A DNA stretch of 64,000 nt from Aurantiacibacter xanthus (GCF_003584015.1 NZ_QXFM01000140.1:62001-126000); one strand, 5' to 3'; counted from the stretch's first letter, positions 9,199-17,451 are shown. Numbers and translations are program-made. The notes: generated by a model from the letters alone, not told the origin.

Positions 9199-9214
9199 AT
9201 TGAACCAGTACAAT
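9199..9214. promoter_or_regulatory. Near-palindrome ATTGAAC-CA-GTACAAT, candidate MocR-type site
   Basis: This 16-bp site matches the inner part of the perfect palindrome before the MocR gene at 16028-16047 at all but one base. It shares the ATTGAACCA unit repeated there. It lies directly upstream of the dioxygenase start (9197) and within the region between divergent genes once the hydrolase start is placed at 9294. Confidence 0.4.
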
Positions 9215-9293
9215 GTATGATTTGATCGACTCACGGTTTGATACAATGATGGAGGCTGAGGAACAAGTTGATGCGCACGAAAACGGGCAGAGA

Positions 9294-9845
9294 ATGATGC
9301 TGCCGGTACTTTTGCTTCCGGGTCTGGGCGGCTCGGGGCCAGGCCATTGGCAAAGCCACTGGCAGCGGGCCGATCCTGCGATGACACGGCTTTCGGTTCC
9401 CGACTGGGACCGACCGGAGCTGGCCGACTGGTGCGCCGCGCTGGACCGCGCGGTGAACGCCCATGCCCGTCCGCCGATCCTCGTGGCGCACAGCCTGGCC
9501 TGTCTGCTGGTGGCACATTGGGCGCAGGCACGCGGGCCGCGCGCAGCCGGGGCGATCCTCGTCGCGGTTCCCGACCCGAGCGGACCTCAGTTTCCTGTCG
9601 AAGCACGGTCCTTCGCGCAAGTGCCGGAACAACCGCTGCCCTTTCCCAGTGTGGTGGTCGCCAGCGCAGATGATCCTTACGGCAGCCTCGATCATAGCGA
9701 ACGACGCGCCCGCCAGTGGGGCTCGCGGCTGATTGCAGTGGGTTCGCTCGGCCATATCAACGCCGACAGCAATCTGGGCGAATGGGCAAGGGGGCGGGAA
9801 ATCCTCGCGGTGTTCCGCACTGAACTGGAAGGCAATCGGGCATGA
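9294..9845 (+). CDS. RBBP9/YdeN family alpha/beta hydrolase
   Basis: 183 residues with the serine-hydrolase layout of RBBP9/YdeN. LLLPGLGGSGPGHWQ is the oxyanion-side N-terminus, Ser67 in VAHSLAC is the nucleophile, Asp126 in ASADDPY is the acid and His154 in LGHINADSNLGEW is the catalytic histidine. The start was moved 27 codons into the open frame because family members begin just before the LLLPG strand. The upstream region is then free as a 96-bp divergent promoter. The stop overlaps the LysE gene by 4 bases. The natural ester or amide substrate is unknown. Confidence 0.8.
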   Translation: MMLPVLLLPGLGGSGPGHWQSHWQRADPAMTRLSVPDWDRPELADWCAALDRAVNAHARPPILVAHSLACLLVAHWAQARGPRAAGAILVAVPDPSGPQFPVEARSFAQVPEQPLPFPSVVVASADDPYGSLDHSERRARQWGSRLIAVGSLGHINADSNLGEWARGREILAVFRTELEGNRA

Positions 9846-10489
9846 CTCTGTGGACATCGCTTACCGGTTTCACGCTGGCCGCCGGGCTGCTTGTGCTCAC
9901 CCCCGGTCTGGACACGGCGCTGGTCTTGCGCACTCTGGCGGTCGAGGGGCCGCGACAGGCTCTCGCCGCCGCGGCTGGCGTGGTGGCCGGTGTGCTCGGC
10001 TGGGGGCTGATCGTGGCCCTCGGGCTGGGGGCCGTGCTGGCGCTCTCCGGCACGCTTTACGCGATCCTGCAATATGCAGGTGCCGCCTACTTGCTTTGGC
10101 TGGGGCTGGGGATGATCTGGTCGGCGCGCAAGCCGGGCGCCCCTTCCGCAGCCGTAAACGCAGCGTTGTCAGCCGCCCCGGCGCGTTCCGGCAACTGGTT
10201 CGTGAAGGGGCTGCTGACCAATCTGTTGAACCCCAAGATGGGCGTCTTCTATGTGAGCTTCCTGCCGCAGTTCATTCCGGCTGGAGCCTCCGTGCTCGGG
10301 TTCAGCCTGTTGCTGGCGGGCATTCACGCCGTGCTCGGCATGGGATGGTTCGCGGCGCTGATCCTCGGCAGCAAGCCGCTGCGGCACTGGTTCGCCAAAG
10401 CGACCGTGGCGCGCTGGCTCGATGGGGTGACCGGCGGCGTGCTGATCGCCCTCGGCCTGCGGCTCGCACTCCATCCGGCACAGCGATAA
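9842..10489 (+). CDS. LysE family amino-acid exporter
   Basis: 215 residues with about six hydrophobic segments. The family hallmark TPGLDTALVLRT replaces the usual TPGPN near residues 20-31, and LLTNLLNPKMGVFYVSFLPQF is the conserved central loop with the invariant NP(K) motif. LysE/RhtB proteins export amino acids or derivatives by proton exchange at the inner membrane. The start overlaps the stop of the hydrolase (ATGA). The divergent dioxygenase suggests export of a modified amino acid, which is inference. Confidence 0.85.
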   Translation: MTLWTSLTGFTLAAGLLVLTPGLDTALVLRTLAVEGPRQALAAAAGVVAGVLGWGLIVALGLGAVLALSGTLYAILQYAGAAYLLWLGLGMIWSARKPGAPSAAVNAALSAAPARSGNWFVKGLLTNLLNPKMGVFYVSFLPQFIPAGASVLGFSLLLAGIHAVLGMGWFAALILGSKPLRHWFAKATVARWLDGVTGGVLIALGLRLALHPAQR

Positions 10490-10560
10490 AGCCCGCTATC
10501 AATTCCTCCCCGCAGCGCAGCCAGAAGCTTGCATCGCTGCGACCCGTCCACTAGCGCTAT

Positions 10561-10575
10561 TGCAACTTAATTGCA
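10561..10575. promoter_or_regulatory. TGCAA-N5-TTGCA inverted repeat before the methyltransferase gene
   Basis: TGCAACTTAATTGCA is a perfect 5+5+5 inverted repeat immediately upstream of the AGAGAAGAAG ribosome-binding region of the methyltransferase gene. It could be a repressor operator. It is short enough to arise by chance. Confidence 0.25.
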
Positions 10576-10586
10576 GAGAAGAAGAT

Positions 10587-11471
10587 ATGGCCAAGCGTAT
10601 GTCAGAGCAGATCAAGGACTGGCGGGGACAGGCAGATGTCCCATGGGTTGTGCATCAGGCCAGACTTGACCAGATGATGCTTCCATTCGGCGAGGCCGCC
10701 ATCGATGCAGCTGCTCCCACGACGGGCGAGGCGGTGCTCGATATCGGCTGCGGCACTGGCGCGACCACCGCGCAGATATTCGACCGCGTCGGCGCCACCG
10801 GCCGCGTGACGGGGATCGACATCTCCGAGGCGATGATCGCGCGGGCGCGCGAGACCTACGGCCTCAGCAGCCGGGCCACCTTCCACGTGGCGGACGCCGA
10901 GCAGGCCGAGCTTTCGCCCCATCCGGTCGAGCTGATCTTCTCGCGCTTTGGCGTGATGTTCTTCACCAATCCCGTGAGAGCCTTTTCACGCCTGCGCCAG
11001 AGCCTCAGTCCATCGGGCAGGCTGGCGTTCATCTGCTGGCGCGAGGCGGGCGCGAATGACTGGATCCGCCTGCCCATGGGCGCGATCCGCAGGATACTTC
11101 CCGCACCGCCCCCGCCGCCGCCGGCCGATGCGCCGGGTCCGTTCTCGTTCGGAGACCGCCATCGCGTTGCGACGATTTTGCAGCAGGCGGGCTTTACCGA
11201 CATCACCTTTCAACCCTTCGATCACGAGATCATGTTCGGCGAAGGAGATACGCCCGAGGCGGCGATAGACGACGCCGTGCAGATGGCCTTCGACATCGGC
11301 CCGCTCTCGCGCGCATTGGCGAACGAGAGCGACGATGTCCGCCAGCAGGCGAGCGCCGCTGTTCGCGAGGCTTTCGCACACAAGCTGCGCGGGTCGGCGG
11401 TGTTCATCAATGGCGCCGCGTGGATCGTGACGGCGCGCAATGGCGGCGATCCTTCCGCCGCTTGCGATTGA
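10587..11471 (+). CDS. Class I SAM-dependent methyltransferase
   Basis: 294 residues. Motif I is VLDIGCGTGATT at about 50-61 and the acidic motif II is VTGIDISEAMI. The SRFGVMFF and FICWREAGAN segments belong to a UbiE/MenG-like fold with an extended C-terminal region that also contains a PPPPPP run near 172-177. The start at 10587 (nine codons inside the open frame) follows AGAGAAGAAG. Similar proteins are annotated broadly as SAM methyltransferases and no substrate can be assigned. It appears monocistronic. Confidence 0.8.
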   Translation: MAKRMSEQIKDWRGQADVPWVVHQARLDQMMLPFGEAAIDAAAPTTGEAVLDIGCGTGATTAQIFDRVGATGRVTGIDISEAMIARARETYGLSSRATFHVADAEQAELSPHPVELIFSRFGVMFFTNPVRAFSRLRQSLSPSGRLAFICWREAGANDWIRLPMGAIRRILPAPPPPPPADAPGPFSFGDRHRVATILQQAGFTDITFQPFDHEIMFGEGDTPEAAIDDAVQMAFDIGPLSRALANESDDVRQQASAAVREAFAHKLRGSAVFINGAAWIVTARNGGDPSAACD

Positions 11472-11660
11472 CCTCGGGATCGACTACCGGATCGCCCGAT
11501 GACCGGCAGAATCGCCCCTCTTTGCGTGAGCTATTGGCGCTCCTTCTAAGGAGCGGCATGTCGTCATCATTTGTGACCATCGCCGCCGTGTTCGGCACGC
11601 GCATGGTCAATCCAATGTCACGGTTCCGTTCACGGCGGCCCTTTTTGAAAGGGAAAGCCA

Positions 11661-12278
11661 GTGACGTTTCTGAACAAGGTGCATTGGGCGCTCGCCCCGG
11701 ATCGATGTGCATTGCTGCTGCATGATCTTCAGCCCCACTACCTGGCCGGAGTTGCCGGGCGCGACAGGGTGATCGTCAACGCCGGCAGCATCGCCCGGCA
11801 ATGTGTGAGCCACGGCGTGCCGGTGTTTGCCTCGCAAGTGCCGGGCGCGCGGGAAACCCGCGAACGGGGTCTGTTGTGCGAGATGTGGGGGCGGGGGCCT
11901 GCGCCCGCATCGGCAGCGCTCGACCCGGAACTGGCTCTCGCGGATCATGAGGTGCGGCTGCTGCCGAAAAGGAGCTACAGCGCCTTCTACGGCAGCGACC
12001 TCGATGTGATGTTGCGCCGGCTTGGCCGGGATTCGCTGATCATCGCCGGGGTTTACACCTCGATCGGCTGCTACCTTTCTGCCGCCGACGCCTTCATGCG
12101 CGACATTCGTCCTTTTATCGTGTCCGACGCCTCGGCCGATTTCGATCAGGCCGATCATGCCGCCGGACTGGCCACTGCCGCCAGGACCTGCGCTCGCATC
12201 GTCACGACGGCTCAGGTATCGGAATGCCTTGGCGATGCGGCGCGCAGGCCACGCTCGCATCGCATCGATGTCTGCTGA
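11661..12278 (+). CDS. Isochorismatase-family hydrolase (EntB/PhzD-like)
   Basis: 205 residues. The catalytic triad positions can be read as Asp22 (LLLHDLQPHY), Lys103 (LLPKRSYSAFYGSDLD) and Cys137 (GVYTSIGCYLS). Sequence after the cysteine, DAFMRDIRPF and SDASADF, is strikingly like the isochorismatase domain of EntB and PhzD, more so than like nicotinamidases. Those enzymes hydrolyse the vinyl ether of isochorismate to give 2,3-dihydro-2,3-dihydroxybenzoate. No carrier-protein domain and no entA, entC or entE neighbours are present, so a siderophore role is unproven. The 190-bp gap upstream shows nothing recognisable. Confidence 0.75.
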   Translation: MTFLNKVHWALAPDRCALLLHDLQPHYLAGVAGRDRVIVNAGSIARQCVSHGVPVFASQVPGARETRERGLLCEMWGRGPAPASAALDPELALADHEVRLLPKRSYSAFYGSDLDVMLRRLGRDSLIIAGVYTSIGCYLSAADAFMRDIRPFIVSDASADFDQADHAAGLATAARTCARIVTTAQVSECLGDAARRPRSHRIDVC

Positions 12279-12291
12279 ATGGCGCGTAGCT

Positions 12292-12319
12292 GCCCGTCCG
12301 CTGTTGTTTGCGGACGGGC
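12292..12319. terminator. Hairpin between convergent isochorismatase and acetyltransferase genes
   Basis: GCCCGTCCGC (12292-12301) pairs perfectly with GCGGACGGGC (12310-12319) across an 8-base loop. It sits 14 bases from each of the two converging genes, the position of a bidirectional terminator, although neither side has a clear T-run. Confidence 0.5.
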
Positions 12320-12332
12320 GCCGGCATGGATG

Positions 12333-12971
12333 CTAGCTCGCGCTCTGAACGGCGCTTCGCCAATAGGCGTGAAGCTCGCTCACCGACGACGCCGTGAGCA
12401 AGGTCATCGCCTCACGCAGTTGGTCGTCGCTCCAATGCCACCATTGCAGCTCCAGCAGCCGGGCAATGTCGGCCTCGTCGAACCGCGTGCGGATCGCCTT
12501 GGCCGGGTTGCCGCCGACGATAGTGTAAGGGGCTACGTCCTTCGTCACCAGCGCGCGGGTGCCGATCACCGCGCCGTCGCCGATCCTCACGCCCGGCATG
12601 ATCACAGCTTCCGAACCGATCCAGACATCGTGGCCGATCACAGTGTCGCCTGCGGGCAGGTAGCCGTTTTCCGCTCCGGCAAAGGCCTCGACTTCCGGCA
12701 TCCAGTAGAATGGGAAGGTGCTAATCCAGTCGTTCCGGTGGCCCTGATTGCCTGCCATGATGAAGGCGGCGCCCGATCCGATCGAGCAGAAGCTGCCGAT
12801 GATGAGCCTGTCCGCGCCTTCGTCCGGCACGAGGAAGCGGGCGCAGTCATCGAAACTGTGGCCGTGATAGTAGCCCGAGTAGTAGCTGTAGCGCCCGACG
12901 ATAATGTTGGGATTGCTGACCTGACGGTCGAGAGGGATGCCCTTGAACGGGCTTTCGAAGAAATTGCTCAT
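12333..12971 (-). CDS. catB: CatB-type xenobiotic (chloramphenicol) O-acetyltransferase
   Basis: 212 residues, the usual length of CatB proteins. It starts [11 protein letters not shown] and carries [21 protein letters not shown], the left-handed beta-helix hexapeptide repeats ([33 protein letters not shown]) and His78 in IMAGNQGHR. That histidine is the proposed catalytic base in hexapeptide acetyltransferases of the XAT class. These transfer acetyl from acetyl-CoA to chloramphenicol or related hydroxyl groups and act as trimers. The start at 12971 matches family N-termini although the ribosome-binding site is weak. Sequence alone cannot show that it confers resistance. No mobile element is visible beside it. 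Confidence 0.85.
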   Translation of the reverse strand: MSNFFESPFKGIPLDRQVSNPNIIVGRYSYYSGYYHGHSFDDCARFLVPDEGADRLIIGSFCSIGSGAAFIMAGNQGHRNDWISTFPFYWMPEVEAFAGAENGYLPAGDTVIGHDVWIGSEAVIMPGVRIGDGAVIGTRALVTKDVAPYTIVGGNPAKAIRTRFDEADIARLLELQWWHWSDDQLREAMTLLTASSVSELHAYWRSAVQSAS

Positions 12972-13160
12972 GAGATGTTCCACTGAATGCTGGCCGCTGT
13001 GGGCCATGCCGTTCTTCATGCGCTTCACGCACACAGAACCACCAACGGCGGACCACGAGTGTGGCCGCCGCGCAAACTCCTCACGCGAACCTGCGCGGGA
13101 GAGGCTTCAGATGGTACAGTCTGCGGACTTCATTGGCTCTCTATGGGGCGATTATCGGCC

Positions 13161-14087
13161 TCAAGGCAAGCTCTCCGCGTTTGTCGCGCTGACGATCCCG
13201 GCGATGTGATCGCGCAGCCAGCGGTGTGCGGGGTCCATCTCGCGGCGGCGGTGCCAGGTCTGCACGAAGGGGAAGCTGGCGAGGTCAAACGGCAGATCGC
13301 CGCATCGCAACCCTCCGGTGCCCAGATGCTGGATGCTGCGCCGGGCCGCGGTCAGCACCAGATCGGTGCCTCTGACCGTTTCGGGCGCCGCCGACCAATG
13401 CGGGAGCTGCACCGCAATCCGGCGCTTGTGGCCAAGGCGTGCGAGTGCCTCGTCGATCTCGCTATCGTCCTCCAGCGCGACGGTAACGCGGACATGAGGG
13501 GCGGCAAGATAGCGTTCGAGCGACAAGGGGCCGGGCAGGGCGGCCTCATCATAGAGGCAGGCGAAGGATTCCTCGAACAGCAGCGCGCTGGCGAGAGCCT
13601 TGTACCGCACTTGCGCCAGAGCAGGGTAAACGCCGAGCGCAAGGTCGATCTCCCCGTCCACCAGCGCGGCCAATGCCCGCTCGCGGCCATAGGATACGAC
13701 CGTGAGGTCGATCAGCGGCGCGGACTTGCGCAATTGCGCGACAAGCCGGGGCAGCAGGATCGCCGCGCCATAGTCCGACAAGGAAAGGCGAAAGTGGCGG
13801 CTGCACTGCAGCGGATCGAATGCAGGCTGTTCGATCATCGTGCGGACCAGCGCGAGGGCCTGCGCCAGCGGTTCGGCCAGTTGCAGGGCCCGCGCGGTGG
13901 GTTGCAGACCGCCTTCGCCGCGCACCAGCAGCGGGTCGTCGAACAGGTCCCTGAGCCGGGCCAGCGCATGGCTGACCGCAGGCTGCGAACGGTTGAGCCG
14001 CAAGGCCGCGCGCGAGACATGCCGCTCTTCGATAAGCGCTTCGAGGATCGGCAGCAGGCTCAGGTCAGACGGGTTGATGTCATTCAT
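13161..14087 (-). CDS. LysR-family transcriptional regulator, divergent from the VOC gene
   Basis: 308 residues. The winged HTH covers about residues 5-65 (HVSRAALRLNRSQPAVSHALARLRDLFDDPLLVR) and the substrate-binding domain follows from about 90. The start at 14087 (MNDINPSDLSLL) is typical of the subgroup. An alternative start at 14117 would lie inside a 20-bp inverted repeat that looks like an operator. It is transcribed divergently from the glyoxalase-like gene, the usual arrangement for a LysR regulator and its target. The effector is unknown. Confidence 0.85.
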   Translation of the reverse strand: MNDINPSDLSLLPILEALIEERHVSRAALRLNRSQPAVSHALARLRDLFDDPLLVRGEGGLQPTARALQLAEPLAQALALVRTMIEQPAFDPLQCSRHFRLSLSDYGAAILLPRLVAQLRKSAPLIDLTVVSYGRERALAALVDGEIDLALGVYPALAQVRYKALASALLFEESFACLYDEAALPGPLSLERYLAAPHVRVTVALEDDSEIDEALARLGHKRRIAVQLPHWSAAPETVRGTDLVLTAARRSIQHLGTGGLRCGDLPFDLASFPFVQTWHRRREMDPAHRWLRDHIAGIVSATNAESLP

Positions 14088-14107
14088 CTGATGCATGGTA
14101 ATCATAT

Positions 14108-14127
14108 CGAATGGCAATTTCCATTCG
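14108..14127. promoter_or_regulatory. CGAATGG-N6-CCATTCG inverted repeat between LysR and VOC genes
   Basis: A perfect 7+6+7 inverted repeat centred between the divergent LysR gene (start 14087) and the VOC gene (start 14163). LysR regulators bind interrupted palindromes in exactly this position, so it is the candidate operator for both promoters. Confidence 0.5.
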
Positions 14128-14162
14128 TATGGCTAATTACCCAGATAGGGGGAGAAGGAGAA

Positions 14163-14603
14163 ATGACCATGACCCCGTCGCCTGCAACAGATCTTGGCAT
14201 GTCGCACATCGCGCTCGTGGTGCGCGACATCGACAAGACCATCGCCTTCTATGAGCAATTTGCCGCGCTTCACGTGGTGCATCGCCGCACTGCTGGCGGT
14301 GATGTGAAGGAAGTCGCGTGGATGGCCGATGGCCTGCGGCCCTTCGCGCTCGTCCTGATCGGGTCCAACGCGCTCAACGATACTCCGCTCGGCCCGTTCG
14401 GGCATATCGGGGTCGCCTGTGAGAGCCCGGACGAGGTGCTGCGCCTCGCAGCCGAAGCCGAGCAGCGCGGTATCCTGCGCTCGGCTCCGCGCGACGACGG
14501 ACCGCCGGTGGGCCTGTGGACCTATATCGCCGACCCCGATGGCAATACGCTCGAACTCTCATTCGGGCAGGAGATCGCTTTCACGGTGAAGACCCCGCGC
14601 TAA
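14163..14603 (+). CDS. VOC (glyoxalase/bleomycin-resistance) family protein
   Basis: 146 residues with two beta-alpha-beta-beta-beta repeats: GMSHIALVVRDIDKTIAFY at the N-terminal half and FGHIGVACESPDEVLRL followed by DPDGNTLELSFG in the second. His and Glu in these strands are the usual metal ligands of VOC enzymes (lyases, dioxygenases, isomerases or binding proteins). The start follows GAAGGAG by a few bases. It is probably controlled by the divergent LysR regulator. The reaction cannot be assigned. Confidence 0.8.
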   Translation: MTMTPSPATDLGMSHIALVVRDIDKTIAFYEQFAALHVVHRRTAGGDVKEVAWMADGLRPFALVLIGSNALNDTPLGPFGHIGVACESPDEVLRLAAEAEQRGILRSAPRDDGPPVGLWTYIADPDGNTLELSFGQEIAFTVKTPR

Positions 14604-14632
14604 GGCGAAGCCGCCTCAGGTGGGTGGCATTC

Positions 14633-14944
14633 TCACACGCTTCCCGCCCGCTCGATCACGAGGACGCGCGCCTCGCCGTGCGGGTGGGCAACATGCTCGT
14701 CACCCGTTTCGGCGTGAAAGATATCGCCTGCCTCAAGGTGCAACACCTCTTCGCCGCTGGCCGTGCGGACATGCATATCGACCCGCCCGTCGAGCACGGC
14801 GAAGACCTCCGGTCCATCGTTGACGTGCCAGCGATAAGGCTTGTCGGTCCAGTGGAGGCGCACAGTCGCATCGTCGATCCGCTCGATCAGGAGGGAAGCC
14901 CAGGCTCGCTCGCCGGTAAAGTCGCTGGCACGGATTACTTGCAT
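14633..14944 (-). CDS. Small cupin-domain protein
   Basis: 103 residues forming a single cupin barrel. Motif 1 lies around WHVNDGPEVFAVLDGRVDMHV and motif 2 around LEAGDIFHAETGDEHVAHP, with several histidines able to bind a metal. The start at 14944 follows AAGGTAACGG. Function is unknown; small stand-alone cupins of this kind are often sugar- or acid-binding or minor isomerases. It lies 43 bases downstream of the NTF2-like gene on the same strand and may be part of a LysE-NTF2-cupin transcript. Confidence 0.7.
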   Translation of the reverse strand: MQVIRASDFTGERAWASLLIERIDDATVRLHWTDKPYRWHVNDGPEVFAVLDGRVDMHVRTASGEEVLHLEAGDIFHAETGDEHVAHPHGEARVLVIERAGSV

Positions 14945-14987
14945 TGCCGTTACCTTGTTGCTCGCCCGCAACGAGCGAGGTTTGCAA

Positions 14988-15371
14988 TTAATCGGCTACC
15001 GCGGTCTGGTGCGCGCTGTAGAAGCTCTCGCCCTCGACCTGCCGGTCGCCGACGAAGCGCATCACTTCCAGCGCACGTCGCGCCTTGCCGTTGCGGCGCG
15101 CCACATAGTGCACGCCGAGCACCTGCGCCTCTAGATCGCACACCACGCCGATCAAGGTGAAATGCAGCTGGGCCGTCGCTTCGAGCGCCTTGACCCAGTA
15201 TGCGCGCAGGTTGGCCTTGCCCGTCACCACCGCGGAGCCGGTAATTTCGGCAGCAAGCGGGCTGATAAAGCGGGCATCCTCCGCGAAATGCGCGAGAATG
15301 GCCTCGACATCGCGCGCGTTCCAGTTGGCGATCCAGTCCGCCGCAAAGCGTTCCATCTCCTCGCGGGTCAT
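14988..15371 (-). CDS. NTF2-like/SnoaL-fold protein
   Basis: 127 residues. The N-terminal helix pattern EEMERFAADWIANWNARDVEAILAHFAEDARF is characteristic of the NTF2/SnoaL alpha+beta cone fold, and the predicted strands follow through ALEVMRFVGDRQVEGESFY. A strong AAGGAG precedes the start at 15371. Members include small polyketide cyclases, ketosteroid-isomerase-like proteins and ligand-binding proteins, so no specific activity is claimed. It begins 11 bases downstream of the LysE gene. Confidence 0.75.
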   Translation of the reverse strand: MTREEMERFAADWIANWNARDVEAILAHFAEDARFISPLAAEITGSAVVTGKANLRAYWVKALEATAQLHFTLIGVVCDLEAQVLGVHYVARRNGKARRALEVMRFVGDRQVEGESFYSAHQTAVAD

Positions 15372-15382
15372 GGCCTTCTCCT

Positions 15383-15976
15383 TCAGATCAGAAACAGCAG
15401 CGCGGTGAGCCCGGTCAGGATGGCCATCACGCGCACGAACGCGGTCATACCCCGGCGGCTGTCCAGCAGCTCGCGCGCGCCTGCGCCCATGGCCGCCCAG
15501 GTCGCGATCGAGGGCAGGCCGACCAGCACAAAGGCGGCGACGATCACGCCAAGCTGCAACGCCAGCGGCTTGCCCGGAACGGTGAAGCTGGCGATAGCGG
15601 GCATGGTGATCGCCCAGGCCTTGGGATTGACGAACTGAAACGCCGCCGCCTGCAGGAAGGTCAGCGGATGTGCGCCCTCGCGGCGCTCGACGCCTTCGGA
15701 TTGCCACAGCTTTATTGCCAGCCAGCCAAGGTACACCGCGCCGAAGATCCGCACCGCCCAGCGCAGCACCGGCCAGGCATCGAACAGCGCGCCCAGACCC
15801 AGCCCGCTCAGCGCCAGCATCAGCGCGCAGCCAAAGCTGATCCCGAAGATATGCGGTATGGTTCGCCGAAATCCGAACACCAGCCCGGATGAGGCAAGCA
15901 TGATGTTGTTGGGGCCGGGCGTGGCCGTGCAGACAAAACTGTACAACACGAGCGGTGCAAGCTGACTCGGGTCCAT
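15383..15976 (-). CDS. LysE family amino-acid exporter, divergent from MocR
   Basis: 197 residues with about six membrane segments. The LysE signature TATPGPNNIML is near the N-terminus and FQFVNPKAWAITMPA in the central loop. The start at 15976 follows GAGGAG and was preferred to one 13 codons upstream. It shares an 86-bp promoter region with the divergent MocR-type regulator and is very likely its target. Members export amino acids or related compounds across the inner membrane. Two small genes (NTF2-like and cupin) may be co-transcribed. Confidence 0.85.
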   Translation of the reverse strand: MDPSQLAPLVLYSFVCTATPGPNNIMLASSGLVFGFRRTIPHIFGISFGCALMLALSGLGLGALFDAWPVLRWAVRIFGAVYLGWLAIKLWQSEGVERREGAHPLTFLQAAAFQFVNPKAWAITMPAIASFTVPGKPLALQLGVIVAAFVLVGLPSIATWAAMGAGARELLDSRRGMTAFVRVMAILTGLTALLFLI

Positions 15977-16005
15977 GATGTTCTCCTCACCGCTCGATGA
16001 TGCGC

Positions 16006-16047
16006 ATTGAACCATGAGTCAAATGTGATATTGAACCAGTTCAATAT
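16006..16047. promoter_or_regulatory. MocR/LysE divergent operator: ATTGAACCA direct repeats plus 20-bp palindrome
   Basis: ATTGAACCA occurs at 16006-16014 and again at 16030-16038, 24 bp apart in the same orientation. The second copy is embedded in a perfect 9+2+9 palindrome (ATATTGAAC-CA-GTTCAATAT, 16028-16047). MocR regulators such as GabR and PdxR are known to bind direct repeats in divergent promoters, and this is the only intergenic space between the regulator and the LysE gene. Confidence 0.6.
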
Positions 16048-16062
16048 TTTGCGGAGGTCACG

Positions 16063-17451
16063 ATGACGCACTGGCAGCCAGACATCTCGAAGGGCAGTGC
16101 CCCGGTTTACGAGCGGCTGATCGCAGCGCTGGAGAACGATGTGCGCGATGGCCGCCTGTCGCCGGGCGACCGTCTGCCTCCGCAGCGCGAACTGGCGCAT
16201 CGCCTGTCGCTGAGCGTCGGCACCGTCAGCCGCGCCTATGTCGAGGCGGAGCGGCGCGGGTTCATTTCCAGCCATGTGGGCAGAGGGTCTTTCGTTGCCG
16301 ACCGGGCGCGCCCGCAGGCCGTGCCGCTCGACACCGGTCCGCTCGACATGGCGCACAACGTGCCGCCGCCTGACTTCGCGGAACGCTGGATCGCGGAGGG
16401 GCTGTTGCGCGTGCGCCAGCGCGCCGACCTCGCCACGGTGGTGAACTATGCGCCGCCCGAGGGCTTATCCGCGGTCCGCGAGGCAGGGGCCTCGTGGCTG
16501 AAACGTCGCCACGGTGTGATGCGTGCGGCTGCCGAGCACGTCATCCAGTGCAACGGCGGGCAACATGGCCTTGCGCTCGCCTTCGCAGCACTGGCACGAC
16601 CGGGTGACACCATCCTGTGCGAAGCCGCCACCTATCCCGGCATTCGCAACCTGGCCGAGCATATCGGTTACCGTCTCAGCGGCGTGGCGATGGACGAACG
16701 AGGGATCGATCCCGAGGCGCTCGCCCGCTGTGCCCGTGAGACCGGGGCGAGGGTGCTCGTCGTGATTCCGACTTTGCAAAACCCGACTACGATCACGCTC
16801 GATGCCGCGCGCCGGGAAGAGGTGGTCGAGGTCGCGCGTGCGCACGATCTGATGATCGTCGAGGATGAGGCCTATCGCCTGTTCGCCGATGCCGGTGTGG
16901 CGGCAAGCTTTGCCGACCTTGCGCCAGAGCGCACGCTGATGGTGGCCGGCGTGTCCAAAGCGGTGGTGCCCGGCCTGCGGCTCGGCTACCTGCTGCCGCC
17001 CGAGAACGAGGATGTGCGCGACCGCCTGCTGCTGGGCATTCGCGCTTTCGGCTATAGCCCGCCGTCGCTCGGCGGACTGGTCTTCAGCCAATGGGAGCAG
17101 GACGGAACCGCCGACCGCATCGCTGACGGTGTGATCGCCGAATGCGAAGCGCGGACACGGCTCGCGACCACGATCCTGGGCAAGGCAATAGCGGTGCCGG
17201 GGGCAGGGCGCAGCCTTCATGTGTGGATGCCCATGCCGATGCTCGATGCCGAACGGCTGAGCGCGCGGGCCTTGCGCGCCTCCATCGCGCTGACCCCGCC
17301 GGAGGGTCCGATTGTCGACGCCGCGGCGCCATCGGGCGTTCGCCTGTGTCTTGGCGGTGTCCGCTCGCGCGACACGCTCGAACAGGCTCTGCATGACATT
17401 GCCGCGATGCTGACGCCTACCGATGTCAGCGCGGCGCGCGGTCTGGTCTGA
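16063..17451 (+). CDS. MocR-type regulator (GntR HTH fused to PLP aminotransferase-like domain)
   Basis: 462 residues. An N-terminal GntR winged HTH spans about 15-80 (LPPQRELAHRLSLSVGTVSRAY), a linker follows, and a fold-type I aminotransferase domain runs from about 110 to the end. The PLP-binding lysine is Lys299 in VAGVSKAVVPGLRLGY. Other PLP contacts are seen in VIPTLQNPTT and IVEDEAYRLF. MocR proteins sense amino acids or PLP derivatives. The divergent LysE exporter suggests an amino-acid signal. Confidence 0.92.
   Translation: MTHWQPDISKGSAPVYERLIAALENDVRDGRLSPGDRLPPQRELAHRLSLSVGTVSRAYVEAERRGFISSHVGRGSFVADRARPQAVPLDTGPLDMAHNVPPPDFAERWIAEGLLRVRQRADLATVVNYAPPEGLSAVREAGASWLKRRHGVMRAAAEHVIQCNGGQHGLALAFAALARPGDTILCEAATYPGIRNLAEHIGYRLSGVAMDERGIDPEALARCARETGARVLVVIPTLQNPTTITLDAARREEVVEVARAHDLMIVEDEAYRLFADAGVAASFADLAPERTLMVAGVSKAVVPGLRLGYLLPPENEDVRDRLLLGIRAFGYSPPSLGGLVFSQWEQDGTADRIADGVIAECEARTRLATTILGKAIAVPGAGRSLHVWMPMPMLDAERLSARALRASIALTPPEGPIVDAAAPSGVRLCLGGVRSRDTLEQALHDIAAMLTPTDVSAARGLV

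Noticed and set aside
12987-14162. The upstream part of a 538-codon plus-strand frame ending in the VOC gene
   Set aside because: Only the last 146 codons match a family and have a ribosome-binding site; the rest is antisense to the LysR gene.
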